Source: Henckelia pumila (Eukaryota > Streptophyta > Magnoliopsida > Lamiales > Gesneriaceae). Taken from it: 64,000 nucleotides of DNA. Below, one piece after another: positions 37,009 to 46,965 of this stretch (the stretch's first letter is position 1; every line of letters begins with the position of its first letter). The DNA is taken from NCBI RefSeq assembly GCF_033568475.1, contig NC_133123.1:149993753-150057752 (forward strand), in the 5' to 3' direction. Position numbers and translations under genes: made by a program. The notes under the pieces were generated by a model that worked only from the letters and a program-made list of their open reading frames with translations, made no database searches and was not told the origin of the DNA.

Positions 37009-38411
37009 TTAATCATTATTATTTTCCGAATTATCAAATGTGGAAGCGGATTTGAAATTTGATTTACTTGATTCATCAAGATAATAAATATTTTCATCTT
37101 CTGATGAACATTCAATTGTTTCTACTGGATAAAATCCAAGAGTGTATAATTCTTCTAAAAGTTTAAATCTGTTTTTTTTTTATTTCGTTTTGGACATTCA
37201 TTTACGTAATGACCTTCTTCATTGCACAACCAACATGTGCAGTTCTTTCCTTTACCTTTTGGGCAAGGTGGTTTTTTATTATCAAAATATTTATAAAATT
37301 TTCTTTTATAAGGTTTTCTGAAGAAATTCCTTCTAAATTTCTTTTTCTTATAGGGAATAAATTTTTTATTAAAAAATTTATAAGGTTTATTAAATTTAAT
37401 TTGTTTCTATCGTTTTAAATGTTTGTGTAATATGTTTGTTTTGCAACCGTATTCTTTTACTGTGAATTTCATTTTGTCACAACAAAGTTTATTGTGTTTG
37501 TAAGATCTGGATATTCTTTTATTTAATGTTACTTCATGATATTTCTTTGTTATAACATCTTTAATAAATTTAATAGTTACTCCTAGTGTTTTGGCATAAG
37601 AGCTAGTTAAGAATTCATCTTTACTATTTATTGGTATATTAGGTATTTTATTAAAAATACTTAATTTATAATGTTCTTTTTTATCAGCATCTATTAACTG
37701 ATAATAGTTTGTTTCATAATCACATATAAATTCTTCTAGATAACATAAATTACATAATTTTATATTATCCAGAATAAAGATTGCTCTATTTTGTTCTATA
37801 TTTTTTGCTACTAAATTAGCGTCATTATTAAAAACTCCTAAAAATTCTTGGTACAAGGCATCAACAAATAGTTCGAAATATCGATGTCCTGTCATTCCTT
37901 GTGGTAGATTAGTAATTACTAGGTTTTCAGCCCAAGTTCTTACTGCTCCTACCAGTGTCATTTTTATCATCCCATGAGTTAAAACTTGAATATTCTCACT
38001 TTTGTCTAATAATGGTGTTAATTGAATTTGTACTGATAGTTCATTTGCCCAATGATCTATCTTTGATTTTCTTTCTTTAGCTGTTGAACAACCTAAATCT
38101 AAGATATTTTGTTTCACAAATCCTGATGTTTTTTATTCTCTAAGAATATCTTTAACATTTTTATAAGATCCAGAGTATTGGTCTCTGTTATATTTAAATT
38201 CTTCATCATCTCTTCCACCACTACCTTCTACATTCGTTCGTAGATTTAATTGTGGTCTAGAATCATCTTCAGATTTTGATTCTGAAATATCCATATCTCT
38301 GTATTGTTCTGATTCCTGATGTGAATGATATAATTCTTCTATATTTACTCATATTTGTTCAAAATCAGATTGTTCTGTTTCACTAAACATCTTCATACTT
38401 ATGTTTGTCAT
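37009..38411 (-). pseudogene. Caulimovirid coat protein, with stops and a frameshift
   Basis: ATG at 38411 opens an acidic N-terminal part with two in-frame stops (about 38349 and 38136). The central domain (37407-38117, 236 codons) has W-A-N-E-L-S and V-R-T-W-A-E-N-L, the caulimovirid capsid core. After a TAG at 37407 a lysine/arginine-rich segment leads to the CCHC knuckle [14 protein letters not shown] (about 37198-37239). A frame break near 37170 precedes an acidic tail ending at 37009. Basic region plus CCHC plus acidic tail is the standard caulimovirid coat protein layout. Confidence 0.85.
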
Positions 38412-38430
38412 AACTAAGGGGATTTCTATA

Positions 38431-38676
38431 TCATGATTCAATTTTGAATGGTGGTTCTTCTTCCATTTTCCTTTTTCCTTTATCTATTGGAAGAACTTCT
38501 TTAAGATAGTTTAATATTTTATTACTATATCTTTCTTGTTCAATTATTAATCTAGTCGTTGCTAAATCAATATATTCTTTGAAATTCTTCTCTAATTCTT
38601 GTGTTGGTAGATTGATCTTATTAATATTATTTTCTAAATCTCCTAGATATTTTTCTAATTTTATTAAGGACGTCAT
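38431..38676 (-). CDS. Short coiled-coil protein, VAP-like position
   Basis: An 81-codon frame starting M-T-S-L-I-K-L-E-K-Y-L and overlapping the movement-protein stop by ATGA. It is mostly helical with spaced L/I/Y (L-G-D-L-E-N-N-I-N-K-I) and ends in a basic K-G-K-R-K tract. Between MP and CP, caulimoviruses carry a coiled-coil virion-associated protein, so that is the likely identity by position and shape; sequence motifs alone do not prove it. The frame is intact. Confidence 0.55.
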   Translation of the reverse strand: MTSLIKLEKYLGDLENNINKINLPTQELEKNFKEYIDLATTRLIIEQERYSNKILNYLKEVLPIDKGKRKMEEEPPFKIES

Positions 38677-39611
38677 TGCGATGAGGTTGACACATTAACA
38701 ATAGCTTGTTTAATTTTAAGAATATTTTGATTCATGGTTCCAATATTTTCAAGAATATCTTCATCATTTCTAGCAAATGATAATGATCTTCTTTGTACAG
38801 ACTGTTTTGTGATTTGGAGGTCATCTAAACTCCATCTTTTATAGGGATTTATTTCTTCAATAAATGCTTTTCGAGGGTGTTCAATTCTTGTAATATTTTC
38901 AAACATTTTTTCAATAGAAATAGTTGGTTTTGTTGAAATTATTCCTGTTTGAAAATTATTACTTATTGCTAAACTGACAACATAGTTTATATTGATCGGA
39001 TGGTTTTCTGTTAACATAAGATTATTTCTATAAAAGTAATAATATAATGTTAAAACGTCATTTATGTTTTTATCAAAAAGAGATATATTGTATTGTGGAT
39101 AAATACAAAATTTTATCTTTTTGTAACATAAGTTTCCTTCAATTTTTTCAAGGATAGAATCCTCAAAATTACGTATCCTTTTGTCACGAACTGTGATTTC
39201 AATTGGTGTATCTATTCCTTCTCGGTAGTGAGCTGATACTATTATTTCAATTCCTTTGATATGAACATATTTCAGTTCAGATCGTTCTTTTTCACTGACT
39301 TTTGTCATGATGGTATCAATATCTTGAGTTGTTAACAATTTCAAAATATCAGACCTTAATTCGTTATTTATTTTACATGATCGTTCTTTTGTACGAATCG
39401 AATAATAAATTAAATTTTTTCTGGGATTAATAAAATTTGAAATCTTGCTTAATATTCCTGGTTGATCTACTAGATTAGTTTTTGAATTAAAAAATCCTGT
39501 TTTCTGTATTTTAGCAAACTTACTTTGATTAAATATAATATTTAAATTATACTCTTGGTTTTCTTCAGATTCATCAATCTGGTTGTTTTGATTTGAAATT
39601 ATTACTTCGTC
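38673..39611 (-). pseudogene. Caulimovirid movement protein (30K superfamily)
   Basis: An open minus-strand frame of about 310 codons without an ATG at its beginning (it opens after a TAA at 39612-39614). The core has Y-V-H-I-K-G-I-E-I, then R-E-G-I-D-T-P-I (the conserved 30K-superfamily aspartate region), G-N-L-C-Y-K-K-I-K-F and a charged C-terminus. The family forms tubules through plasmodesmata. The frame is otherwise intact; the missing start is the only defect seen. It overlaps the next gene by ATGA (38673-38676). Confidence 0.8.
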
Positions 39612-39614
39612 ATT

Positions 39615-39908
39615 TTAACAGATGATTGAACTTCTTAATTTTCTTAAAGTTATTAGAAGCCTTTTTGTTGAATCTATTTGTTCTAATAGATTCTGAAAAT
39701 CTTCAAAATTATCAATTGAAGATTGACAATTCTTGAAATGTTTCAAATTGTTTTCACAATTTTCTATATCAAAATTTATATTTTGAGAATATAAATTAAA
39801 GATATTTGCTTTTGTATTTTCATATATTTTCCATTTAGTAAAAATTGTTACTTTTATTATTTTGTTTTTGTTGATCGGGTTTCGATAACAAAGTTTATTT
39901 TTATTCAT
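39615..39908 (-). CDS. Small frame 2 (97 codons) before the movement protein
   Basis: Minus-strand ATG frame, rich in K, N and I, with a central C-E-N-N-L-K-H-F-K-N-C pair of cysteines and a leucine-rich end that could form a helix. No family recognised. It is uninterrupted although most neighbours are broken, and its stop overlaps the beginning of the movement-protein frame, as compact viral genes often do. Confidence 0.45.
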   Translation of the reverse strand: MNKNKLCYRNPINKNKIIKVTIFTKWKIYENTKANIFNLYSQNINFDIENCENNLKHFKNCQSSIDNFEDFQNLLEQIDSTKRLLITLRKLRSSIIC

Positions 39909-39967
39909 AACAGATTGTTATTTCTTCAATTTCATCATTTTCAGAAATTTGTATTATCATTTTTCAG

Positions 39968-40114
39968 GTGCTTGAAAAATATTCATTTTTATGATTTTTG
40001 AAATATAGGGTTTCTAGAACTTTTATTCTAAGACAATATTGATTTATTTGACGTGAATCTTTTAGTGAGATTATTTTATCAAATAAATTTTTAATCTCAA
40101 TGTCTAAGATTAAT
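39968..40114 (-). CDS. Small frame 1 between primer site and movement protein
   Basis: A 48-codon minus-strand frame from ATG 40114 (M-P-G-L-I-L-D-I-E-I) to a stop at 39968, just after the primer-binding site. Not recognised. Its place corresponds to the small ORF VII or MP-upstream region of some caulimovirids. It could be a real small viral gene or chance. Confidence 0.35.
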
Positions 40115-40140
40115 CCAGGCATTAGTAATCTATTTTAATA

Positions 40141-40155
40141 ATCGCTTTGATACCA
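40141..40155 (-). other. Viral primer-binding site (tRNA-Met)
   Basis: The minus strand reads TGGTATCAAAGCGAT, one base off the common TGGTATCAGAGC of elements primed by initiator tRNA-Met. In caulimovirids this marks position 1 of the genome and lies between the leader and the first genes, as here. Confidence 0.8.
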
Positions 40156-40819
40156 GGTTGCGGAATTCTTATGAATTTCTCATTTCTTATGAATTTCTCA
40201 TTCATGTTTTTACAGATCTGATTCATTTATAACAGATAAATGTTTTCATATTAATTTGGTTCCATTCATAGGTTATTATTACAAATTTTAGTTGATAAAT
40301 TGATTCAAATATGGTTAAATCAGAAGTATTTAAACGATATTCATGAAATGTATCATATTCATGATCGTCTTCTATTTCAAACCAGTTTTTTATTATTAAG
40401 CTTCCATTTCTTATAAAGGATGATGACATGATTAATGTATTTTGACTATTTCTTTAAATTAAGGGCTGCAGGAGATTTAGGAAGGTTACCTTGATTGAAT
40501 GAGTCTTGGTTTTGAGCAGAGGCCAAATCCTTGCTTTTCCTTAACGATCACTTGATCAACTGGTATTTGCTCTATGGATTTTCAGGTTTACTCTAACCAT
40601 GAATCTTCAATGGTTGGCTTCCAACCTTATCCTCCTTACGCCCTGCTTGTTTAGTTATTAGCCATAAGGTTTAATTTTGTTTTTGATTTTATGTTTCTTA
40701 GTTTCTGATAGTTTTCATACGTCTTGTATGAACCAGATTGTAAGAAACTTAAGAAGAGAGAGATACTCAAACTTTTTTTTTTTACTCAAACTTTACTTGT
40801 TCATTTACAACACAAACGT
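40156..40819 (-). other. Viral leader region with a 68-codon frame
   Basis: Minus-strand leader between promoter and primer site, with several short upstream frames as is usual for caulimovirid leaders. The largest (40223-40429, 68 codons, start M-S-S-S-F-I-R-N-G) has no recognised relatives. Stem structure was not evaluated. Confidence 0.5.
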
Positions 40820-40820
40820 C

Positions 40821-40960
40821 TCCTTTTATAGGCGTGGAGAAACGCGTACAGTATTAAAATAAAGGAAGAGGGGGACCATCTGACACTACATAATGGAAAA
40901 CAGCTCATTTTACATCTGAGTGGATGTCTTTCACATGTGGTGTGGTCCACGATTTCATTT
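40821..40960 (-). promoter_or_regulatory. Putative pregenomic-RNA promoter of the viral copy
   Basis: On the minus strand CTATAAAAGGAG (40820-40831) lies downstream of the ORF VI-position gene and about 670 bases before the primer-binding site, where caulimovirids place their pregenomic RNA promoter. Upstream, 'CCACTCAGATGTAAAATGAG' (about 40901-40920) has the look of an enhancer segment but does not contain a clean TGACG. Activity cannot be judged from sequence. Confidence 0.6.
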
Positions 40961-40964
40961 GTTT

Positions 40965-42157
40965 TTACATTGTGTCACTTTCTGAATCACTGGTACATTC
41001 GGACCATTTCTTTATTGGTTTGTCTTCTTTGACAGCTGGTTTGTCCTCTTTGACAGCTGTTTCTTCTGTCTGAATGGGTTGGCAATGTCCACATTTGTGA
41101 GTGAAAATCATTGTTCTTAGTCTTTGACATAGCATTCGTTGAGTTTCTCGGGTCATGTCAACTCTTGCTTCATAGATTGGAGCTTCGAATTGAGCTAACA
41201 TGGCTTGTTCTTTCTTTTGGATTGTCTCTTTGTGTCCAGTGGTTAATAAAAGTTTACTGGTTGCAAAATTTATTTTAACCTTTGAGTTTCATCAATCTTT
41301 CCTGTCTTTGAGATCATGTCAATCAATGTCTTTATTCTTATCTCAGGAAGTTTTGAGATATCCATTATTAGTTTCTCTTCATTTGATCCTTCGAATAAGA
41401 ACTTGTCCTTTTGTTTTCGACATTGAATATATACCATTGGTTGATAAAATTTGTTATCATCCCAATCTGGAAGGGTTGAGTGAATACTCAATGTTAATAC
41501 TGGATCGTCCTTGTAGACTGCTTTCTTGAACTGGATAATACTATTTCTCAGTTGATATGGAAATAGTTTTATCTCTTGATTGTTGGGACTGACTTCCAAT
41601 CCACTTAATAATCCATTTGAAAAGAATCTTGCGACTTCATGAGCTGGAGCACCTTGCCGTGTTCTTGCTCTTGATATGCTCTGTGTGTCACAAGTTTGTA
41701 GCCAAGATCCTGCAGATGGTTTAGTCATTCTCAAATAGTTTAATGTTTCGAAGAATTCAATCCTGTATTTTTCTGAAAATTTTGTCTTTTCAAAAATTGT
41801 ATTTTGTGGTCGTAAATTGACCATCTTTCTTTCTCTTTTTTCAAGGGCGATTTTAAACGTCCTTTCTTCTTTTTTATTTTTTTTGGTGCTGGCTGTGTCC
41901 ACCAGTTATTTTTTCTTTTCTTTTTCTTTGTCAGTGTTGGCTGTGACCACTGAATGTTTCTCATTTACCTCCATTATTTTGTCAAATGGAGTGGTTAACT
42001 TGATTGGTGTGCTTGATGAGGATGATGACGACGAGGTTGTCATCTTTTCTTTTATCCTCTAAATTTTTCCATTTATATTCTTTTTCCTTTGTTGAAGAAT
42101 CTGAATTTCTTCATCTATGTCAATCAATTGTTCTTTTAATTGATTGAATTGCTCCAT
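40965..42157 (-). pseudogene. ORF VI-position protein (putative transactivator/inclusion protein)
   Basis: The minus-strand region from an ATG at 42157 has a 31-codon coiled start (Q-L-K-E-Q-L-I-D-I-D-E-E-I), a stop, a serine-run and lysine-rich segment with another TAA at about 41908, a long frame 41270-41907 (residues such as P-A-H-E-V-A-R-F-F-S-N-G-L-L and H-S-T-L-P-D-W) and, after a frame break near 41270, a C-terminal piece (40965-41240) with C-G-H-C and an acidic S-D-S-E-S-D end. In the caulimovirid map this slot is the translation transactivator/viroplasmin. I see no decisive TAV motif, so the role is inferred from position. Confidence 0.6.
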
Positions 42158-42301
42158 CATGCACAATAAAATATATATATAGATAAATGGTTAGAAATTT
42201 AACTCTTTATCGTGAGTAACTCGGATAATTTTATTATGCGTATCATTGCATGACTGAAAGTCATAAAATAATTCATGTCTCTGAATATAAATCTCATTTC
42301 A

Positions 42302-44349
42302 TCAATTTATATTCCCCATGCTTTCTAAGGCATGTTCGGATGACTCGTGGTCATTTTTTGGATCACTTAGGATCTCTTTTGTTATTCCGTTACTACGGAT
42401 AGTATAATTTGGATGAAGTTCTCTGGTTAATGCGTCGGGTAATGAATTATCCGTTCCTTTGACATGTTGGATCTCGAATTGATAATGGTTCAATTACAAT
42501 TGTCATCTAATTAACCTTGCTGCATTTCTCCCTGCATTTCTTGATATTTTCCTTGTCTTGAAATATGTTAAATTCATATTATCTGTTCTTACTAAAAATG
42601 GTTTAGAAATAAGATAAATTTCATAAGTCCTAATTGTAAATATTAAAGCTAATAATTCTTTTTCATTAGAGTGATAATTTAGTTGTGCACCCTGAAAAGT
42701 TCCTAATGTATAGTTACATAATTCTTCATTATTTCTGGTAGCTGTTTTAATTAGCTCTTCTAAATTTCTTTCTCCTGTATAAGCTTTTAAACATGCTCCC
42801 AAGTATTCATCTGAAGCGTCTGTTTCAATTATTATTATATCTTTATTTGAAGGAAAATATAATTCAGAAAGATTACTAATTTTTTTTTTTTAATAGTGTC
42901 AATATAATTAGTATCTTCTTTAGACCATTTTCACTTATAGTCTTGTTTAAGTTTTGCCTGAAGAGGTTTTCTAATTTCTGCAAGTTTATTAATGTAATTT
43001 CCAGAATAAGTTAATAATCTTAAGAATCTTCTTAATTGATCTTTATCCTTGATTTCACTGGAAAATCATGAATTTTTTTAAGTATATGCTGTTGTAAACA
43101 ATGTTTTCCGTCTTCTATTTGTAGTCCTAAATAATTTATTTTTGTTTTAAACAATTGTGCTTTCTTTTCAGAAAGTATAATTCCATCTATATGACAATTA
43201 TCTAATACAGTCATGAGGTCTTTATAATGTTGATCTAGTATTTTTGAGTAAATTAATATGTCATCTATGTAAACACAACAAAAATATACATATGATTTAA
43301 AAAAGATTCATCCATATATCTTTGAAAGATACCTGGTGCTTGTTTGAGTCCGAAAGGTAATAAAGTCCATTGATATTGTCCTTTTGGACAACTGAATGCT
43401 GTAAGTAATTGTGTTTGTGGTTCTAGCTGAATTTGCCAGAATCCTGATTTACAATCTAGACTGGAAAAATATTTCATTTCTCCTATATAAGATAGTAAAT
43501 CATTCTTATTTGGGATATAATATCCGTCCATAATTGTTGCTTTATTCATTTTTCGATAATCAATTACCATTCTTTTCTTATCAGTATCTTTCTTACTGGC
43601 ATAAAAGGCAGGTGAAGAGTGTGGACTCTTACTAGGGATGATTATCTTAAGTTTTAATAATTTTTGAACCTCCTTTTCAAATATTTTTACATCATCCATG
43701 TTACATCTTCTTGGTGATTCGCGAATTGTGATATTAGGGTCTTTGAGTTTTATTGAAGCAATGAATTGTTTTCTTTTCTAGGATTTTCAGAACAAATATC
43801 ATGAAATTTCTTCATTATTTATTTTTCAGGATTAATTGTTAAAATATTTTCTATTTTTAGTTCTATTGAATTTGTATTTCGTTTATGAAAATTCTTTGTA
43901 AATCCTTCATTTCCTACACGAAATGCTGTTCGTATTTTAGGAATGTAAATCATTGATGATTCTTTGTTTAAAGTTATGTGATTTTCAAATTATGTAAAAG
44001 AGATATATTCTCTTAAAAAGTTATTTCCTATTATAATGTCCATTACTGATTCTATTTGGTATATAATGGGTATTACAAATTTTGTTTCCTCAATTTCTAT
44101 TTTTAATTTTTCTGCTACTGTATCAAGCATGATTATTGATCCATCTCCTATTCGAACTTTTAATCATTTATCATATTTCTTCCAATAATGATTTAAAAGT
44201 ATATGTTTGCTTCCTAAACACATACTTGTTCTTGTATCAACATAAGCATGTATATGATATGGTTTATGTTCTTTGATTTTAATTTGAATTTATATATATA
44301 TACTATTTGGATTAGTTTTGTTTTTATTAGTTTTGTTTTTATTATTCAT
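42302..44349 (-). pseudogene. Caulimovirid protease-RT-RNase H polyprotein, broken
   Basis: An ATG at 44349-44347 opens the frame, with an in-frame TAA soon after. Domains: retropepsin near 44230 (signature reads V-D-T-R where family members have D-T-G, so the active site is changed) ending I-I-G-N-N-F; RT at 43265-43699 with S-P-H-S-S-P-A-F, L-D-C-K-S-G-F-W-Q-I and L-P-F-G-L-K-Q-A-P, typical of Caulimoviridae rather than LTR elements; the catalytic Y-I-D-D (about 43260-43275) survives only after a frame break; a caulimovirid thumb L-G-L-Q-I-E-D-G (43032-43214); RNase H at 42302-42802 with N-Y-H-S-N-E-K-E-L-L-A and H-V-K-G-T-D-N. At least four frame breaks or stops. Confidence 0.9.
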
Positions 44350-44350
44350 T

Positions 44351-44352
<2 letters not shown>

Positions 44353-44408
<56 letters not shown>
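44353..44408. repeat. (AT)n microsatellite at the viral right border
   Basis: An uninterrupted AT dinucleotide run begins four bases beyond the polymerase ATG of the viral copy. Plant endogenous pararetroviruses are often found next to AT dinucleotide repeats (known from published surveys of the family), so this may mark the integration junction. Confidence 0.8.
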
Positions 44409-44411
<3 letters not shown>

Positions 44412-46453
44412 AAAAAATAAGGGTATATTGGGGATTTGTGGAAAAAATTTCTCTCTCCAGTGAGTGGAAACTAAGTTTTAATTAGATAAGGATTTATAAA
44501 TTAAGTTGATTATAGGTTTAGGGATTTATAAGCAATTTATCCTTAAATCTACCTCCAAGCTATTTACTTTCAAATCAAATTTGACCACATAATAAATTAA
44601 AAAAACCATGATAAAGAAAACTGAATACGTTAAAAATAAATAAAATTTTCTTGAAAAAAACTCATAAAAACTTGATAAGAACACGATAAAGAAAATTAAA
44701 TATCTAATAACAAATCATATAAAATCATTCTAATCTTCAACAACTAAGTACATAGAATTGGATATAGAAGAAAAAAAACATTAAACCAGAAAATTAAATT
44801 ATGGAAATACAAAATGGTGAATTGTAAATGGTTTATGACCTCTCCCAAGACATTTAGGTCCTAGCCACTAAGCCCGAGAATAAAATCAGCATTGAACCTG
44901 CATAGATATGACATGAAAAGACAGTTGCAAGGTGTAAAATGGGAAAGAAAAGATGATGTCTTTTTGTCATATCAAATATAGTTTTTATGTGTCTCTCAAA
45001 TATTATAATATAGTAAAGATAACATGGTAAGGAGATATGTGGAAAATTATTTTGAAAAAAATGTAATTTTAGTTTTGTATATTTGTCACTTTGCAATTTC
45101 GATCATCTATATTTTCATATTTTATTTTTAATCCTGCATGTTCTTATTTTTAGCAATTTCAGTTATTTTTCTTCGAAATAATTACGTAACACTATACATG
45201 TCATCTTTATATCAGTATTGCATTGGAGCCACATCAGTGCCGCATCGAAAAAAAATTAAAATTGTCAAAAAAATAAAGATAGCAGACTAAAACTAATATC
45301 TGAAAATATAAAAAACCAAAATCGCAAAGTGACAAACTTACATGACCAAAAAATCTATTTTTTACACTAACTTTTTCATTACAATTTAAATACTAATGAT
45401 AATTTCAAGTTATGAACTTATAAAAAAATAGAGACAAGAGTAATAATGAATCTCTGTAACTTTAAAGTGATTATTAGTTATCATTATTACATTTAATTTG
45501 ATACATAAATTTTTTAATTGGTAAAACAATCAAACAATTTTTTTTAAATGATAAAATTTTGAATGAGGATATAATAAAAATTTAATATGATAATTAATAT
45601 AATTAAAATTAGCATCTTAATTAATAGTTACTAATAATTTATAATTAAATAGTTAGTTTTTACCAAATTTTATTAACTAACATAGTATATTTGTAAACAA
45701 ACTAAAACTTGAAAAAATAAATAATAAATTAAACCAAGTGAAATATGTATGAGTAGAACAATATATTACTTTTCAATATCACTTTAATCGACGTCATTGG
45801 TTCTACATAATATTTTAAAAATCTAAAAATTGATATATAAAGTGAATATATGTTTGACAAACAAAAGTTATTTTCACTGAAATTATTAAAAGAAAATCAT
45901 GTATATTTAATTATTTATTACCTATCTAAAAGTATGAATAAAATGTTAAAGTTTTACAATTGTGAAACTACAACTTTGTATTTTTACTAACTATACATAA
46001 ATTTATGTAAAAATAAATATATGCATATAAAGATTAAATGTAAAAGTTAAATATTGTCTATGACATAAAAATAATATATTTTATTATTTATCTATATCAA
46101 TTATAAAAGTGTGATCAATTATTATGATAAAGTCAAAATTGACAATGTATGCATATTAGACAATGTTTCAGTTTCCAAAAAAATTAAAGTATCAAAATAC
46201 TTTAGTTTTTATTTTTTTTTTATATAAAGTGAACATATTTTTAACACAAAAAATTTAATTAAATTAAATACTTATCCAGTTTCTTAAAATATTAAAACAC
46301 CAAAATACTTTAGTTTTTATTTATTTGTAGATGGAATGACATATATTTTCAGCAAAAAATCTTATTTATTTTAATTTATATAAGGACCTATTGAACTAAA
46401 CAATTATATCATGAGTTCATAAATATAACAAAATATCATATTTTTAAACGTTA

Positions 46454-46454
<1 letters not shown>
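44409..46454. other. AT-rich intergenic DNA with repeat fragments
   Basis: No gene found. 44415-44545 is a non-coding sequence partly mirrored left of the viral copy. 45915-45985 ('CTATCTAAAAGTATGAATAAAA' then 'AAGTTTTACAATTGTGAA') matches 19904-19960, the presumed Helitron 5' region, so a second Helitron end may lie here. 46085-46130 has a similar 'TATAAAAGTGTGATCAATTA' start. Confidence 0.5.
45039..45365. mobile_element. Foldback MITE (~325 bp)
   Basis: The left arm (…TGTAATTTTAGTTTTGTATA, TTTGTCACTTTGCAATTT…) is the inverted partner of the right arm (…AAATCGCAAAGTGACAAA…, TTACATGACCAAAAAATC). The arms extend about 70 bp with mismatches. Ends are set where pairing starts (GTGGAAAA / TTTTTACAC). 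No clear target duplication was found, so the superfamily is open; arm style resembles the 13505 element. Confidence 0.6.
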
Positions 46455-46500
<46 letters not shown>

Positions 46501-46520
46501 TACATACACACACACACACA
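46455..46520. repeat. (TA)n-(CA)n compound microsatellite
   Basis: A TA run (46457-46485) passes into ACACAC repeats with two ATACAT interruptions (46486-46520). The minus-strand frame across it has a V-C-V-C/Y-I-Y-I tail that is an artefact. Confidence 0.9.
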
Positions 46521-46603
46521 TCGGTGCTGAAATAAATCAATTAATGTAGAGTTAAGTTTTAATCCAAAATAATAAATAAAAAATGGATTGATATTATCAG
46601 TCG

Positions 46604-46965
46604 CATATGAAAACCTGAAGATATGAATCCCATATAGTTTTTTCTGTTGTAAGACATTTTTTGATCGGATCAATACTAGAACCACTTGTATTGGAGCCAT
46701 TTTACATGTCATAGACAATATGAAAATTCCTCTTTTGGATATTAATTCTTGACCCGATATGAGATTCGGCCTTCAAAACTGAGTTAGGCAAAGAAACATG
46801 CATCTTCTCCTCAATATAATTCAGATATTCTGATTTGAACTCATTATCTACTTTATACGTTCCATGATTTACCATTTCAAGAAGTACTTCAATGAGCTTG
46901 AAATCTTCTTCATACTTCCATATTCTTTTGTACTTGCCACGACCTCTCATGTCTTGAGTGTCCAT
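46604..46965 (-). pseudogene. Myb/SANT-like DNA-binding protein, N-terminal part, with one stop
   Basis: ATG at 46965 opens M-D-T-Q-D-M-R-G-R-G-K-Y-K-R-I-W; the following W..E-E-D-x-K-L-I-E-x-L-L-E segment (residues about 16-30) is the trihelix-like Myb/SANT-like domain found in plant genes related to the PIF/Harbinger MYB partner. A TAA follows residue 87, and in the same frame the usual continuation resumes (N-G-S-N-T-S-G ... W-D-S-Y-L-Q) to a second stop near 46604. The linker and C-terminal parts of full-length relatives are missing. Probably a truncated gene copy, not expressed protein. Confidence 0.7.

Larger units (their letters stand above)
37009..44349 (-). mobile_element. Endogenous caulimovirid (pararetrovirus), one genome length, decayed
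   Basis: About 7.34 kb on the minus strand, the size of one Caulimoviridae genome. Reading the minus strand: protease-RT-RNase H (44349-42302), an ORF VI-position protein (42157-40965), promoter and leader, a tRNA-Met primer site, two small frames, movement protein, a short coiled-coil protein, coat protein (ends 37009). As a circle this is MP, VAP-like, CP, PR-RT-RH, ORF VI, intergenic region: Caulimovirus/Soymovirus-type layout, not the single-ORF petuvirus type. The copy is linearised between CP stop and polymerase start. Multiple stops and frameshifts hit most genes, so it cannot yield virus. The right end abuts an (AT)n tract. Genus is not assignable by eye. Confidence 0.92.

Noticed and set aside
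37009..44349. Reading the 37-44 kb block as an LTR retrotransposon
   Set aside because: No LTRs flank it, and it encodes a movement protein and a caulimovirid-type capsid with CCHC, which LTR elements lack.
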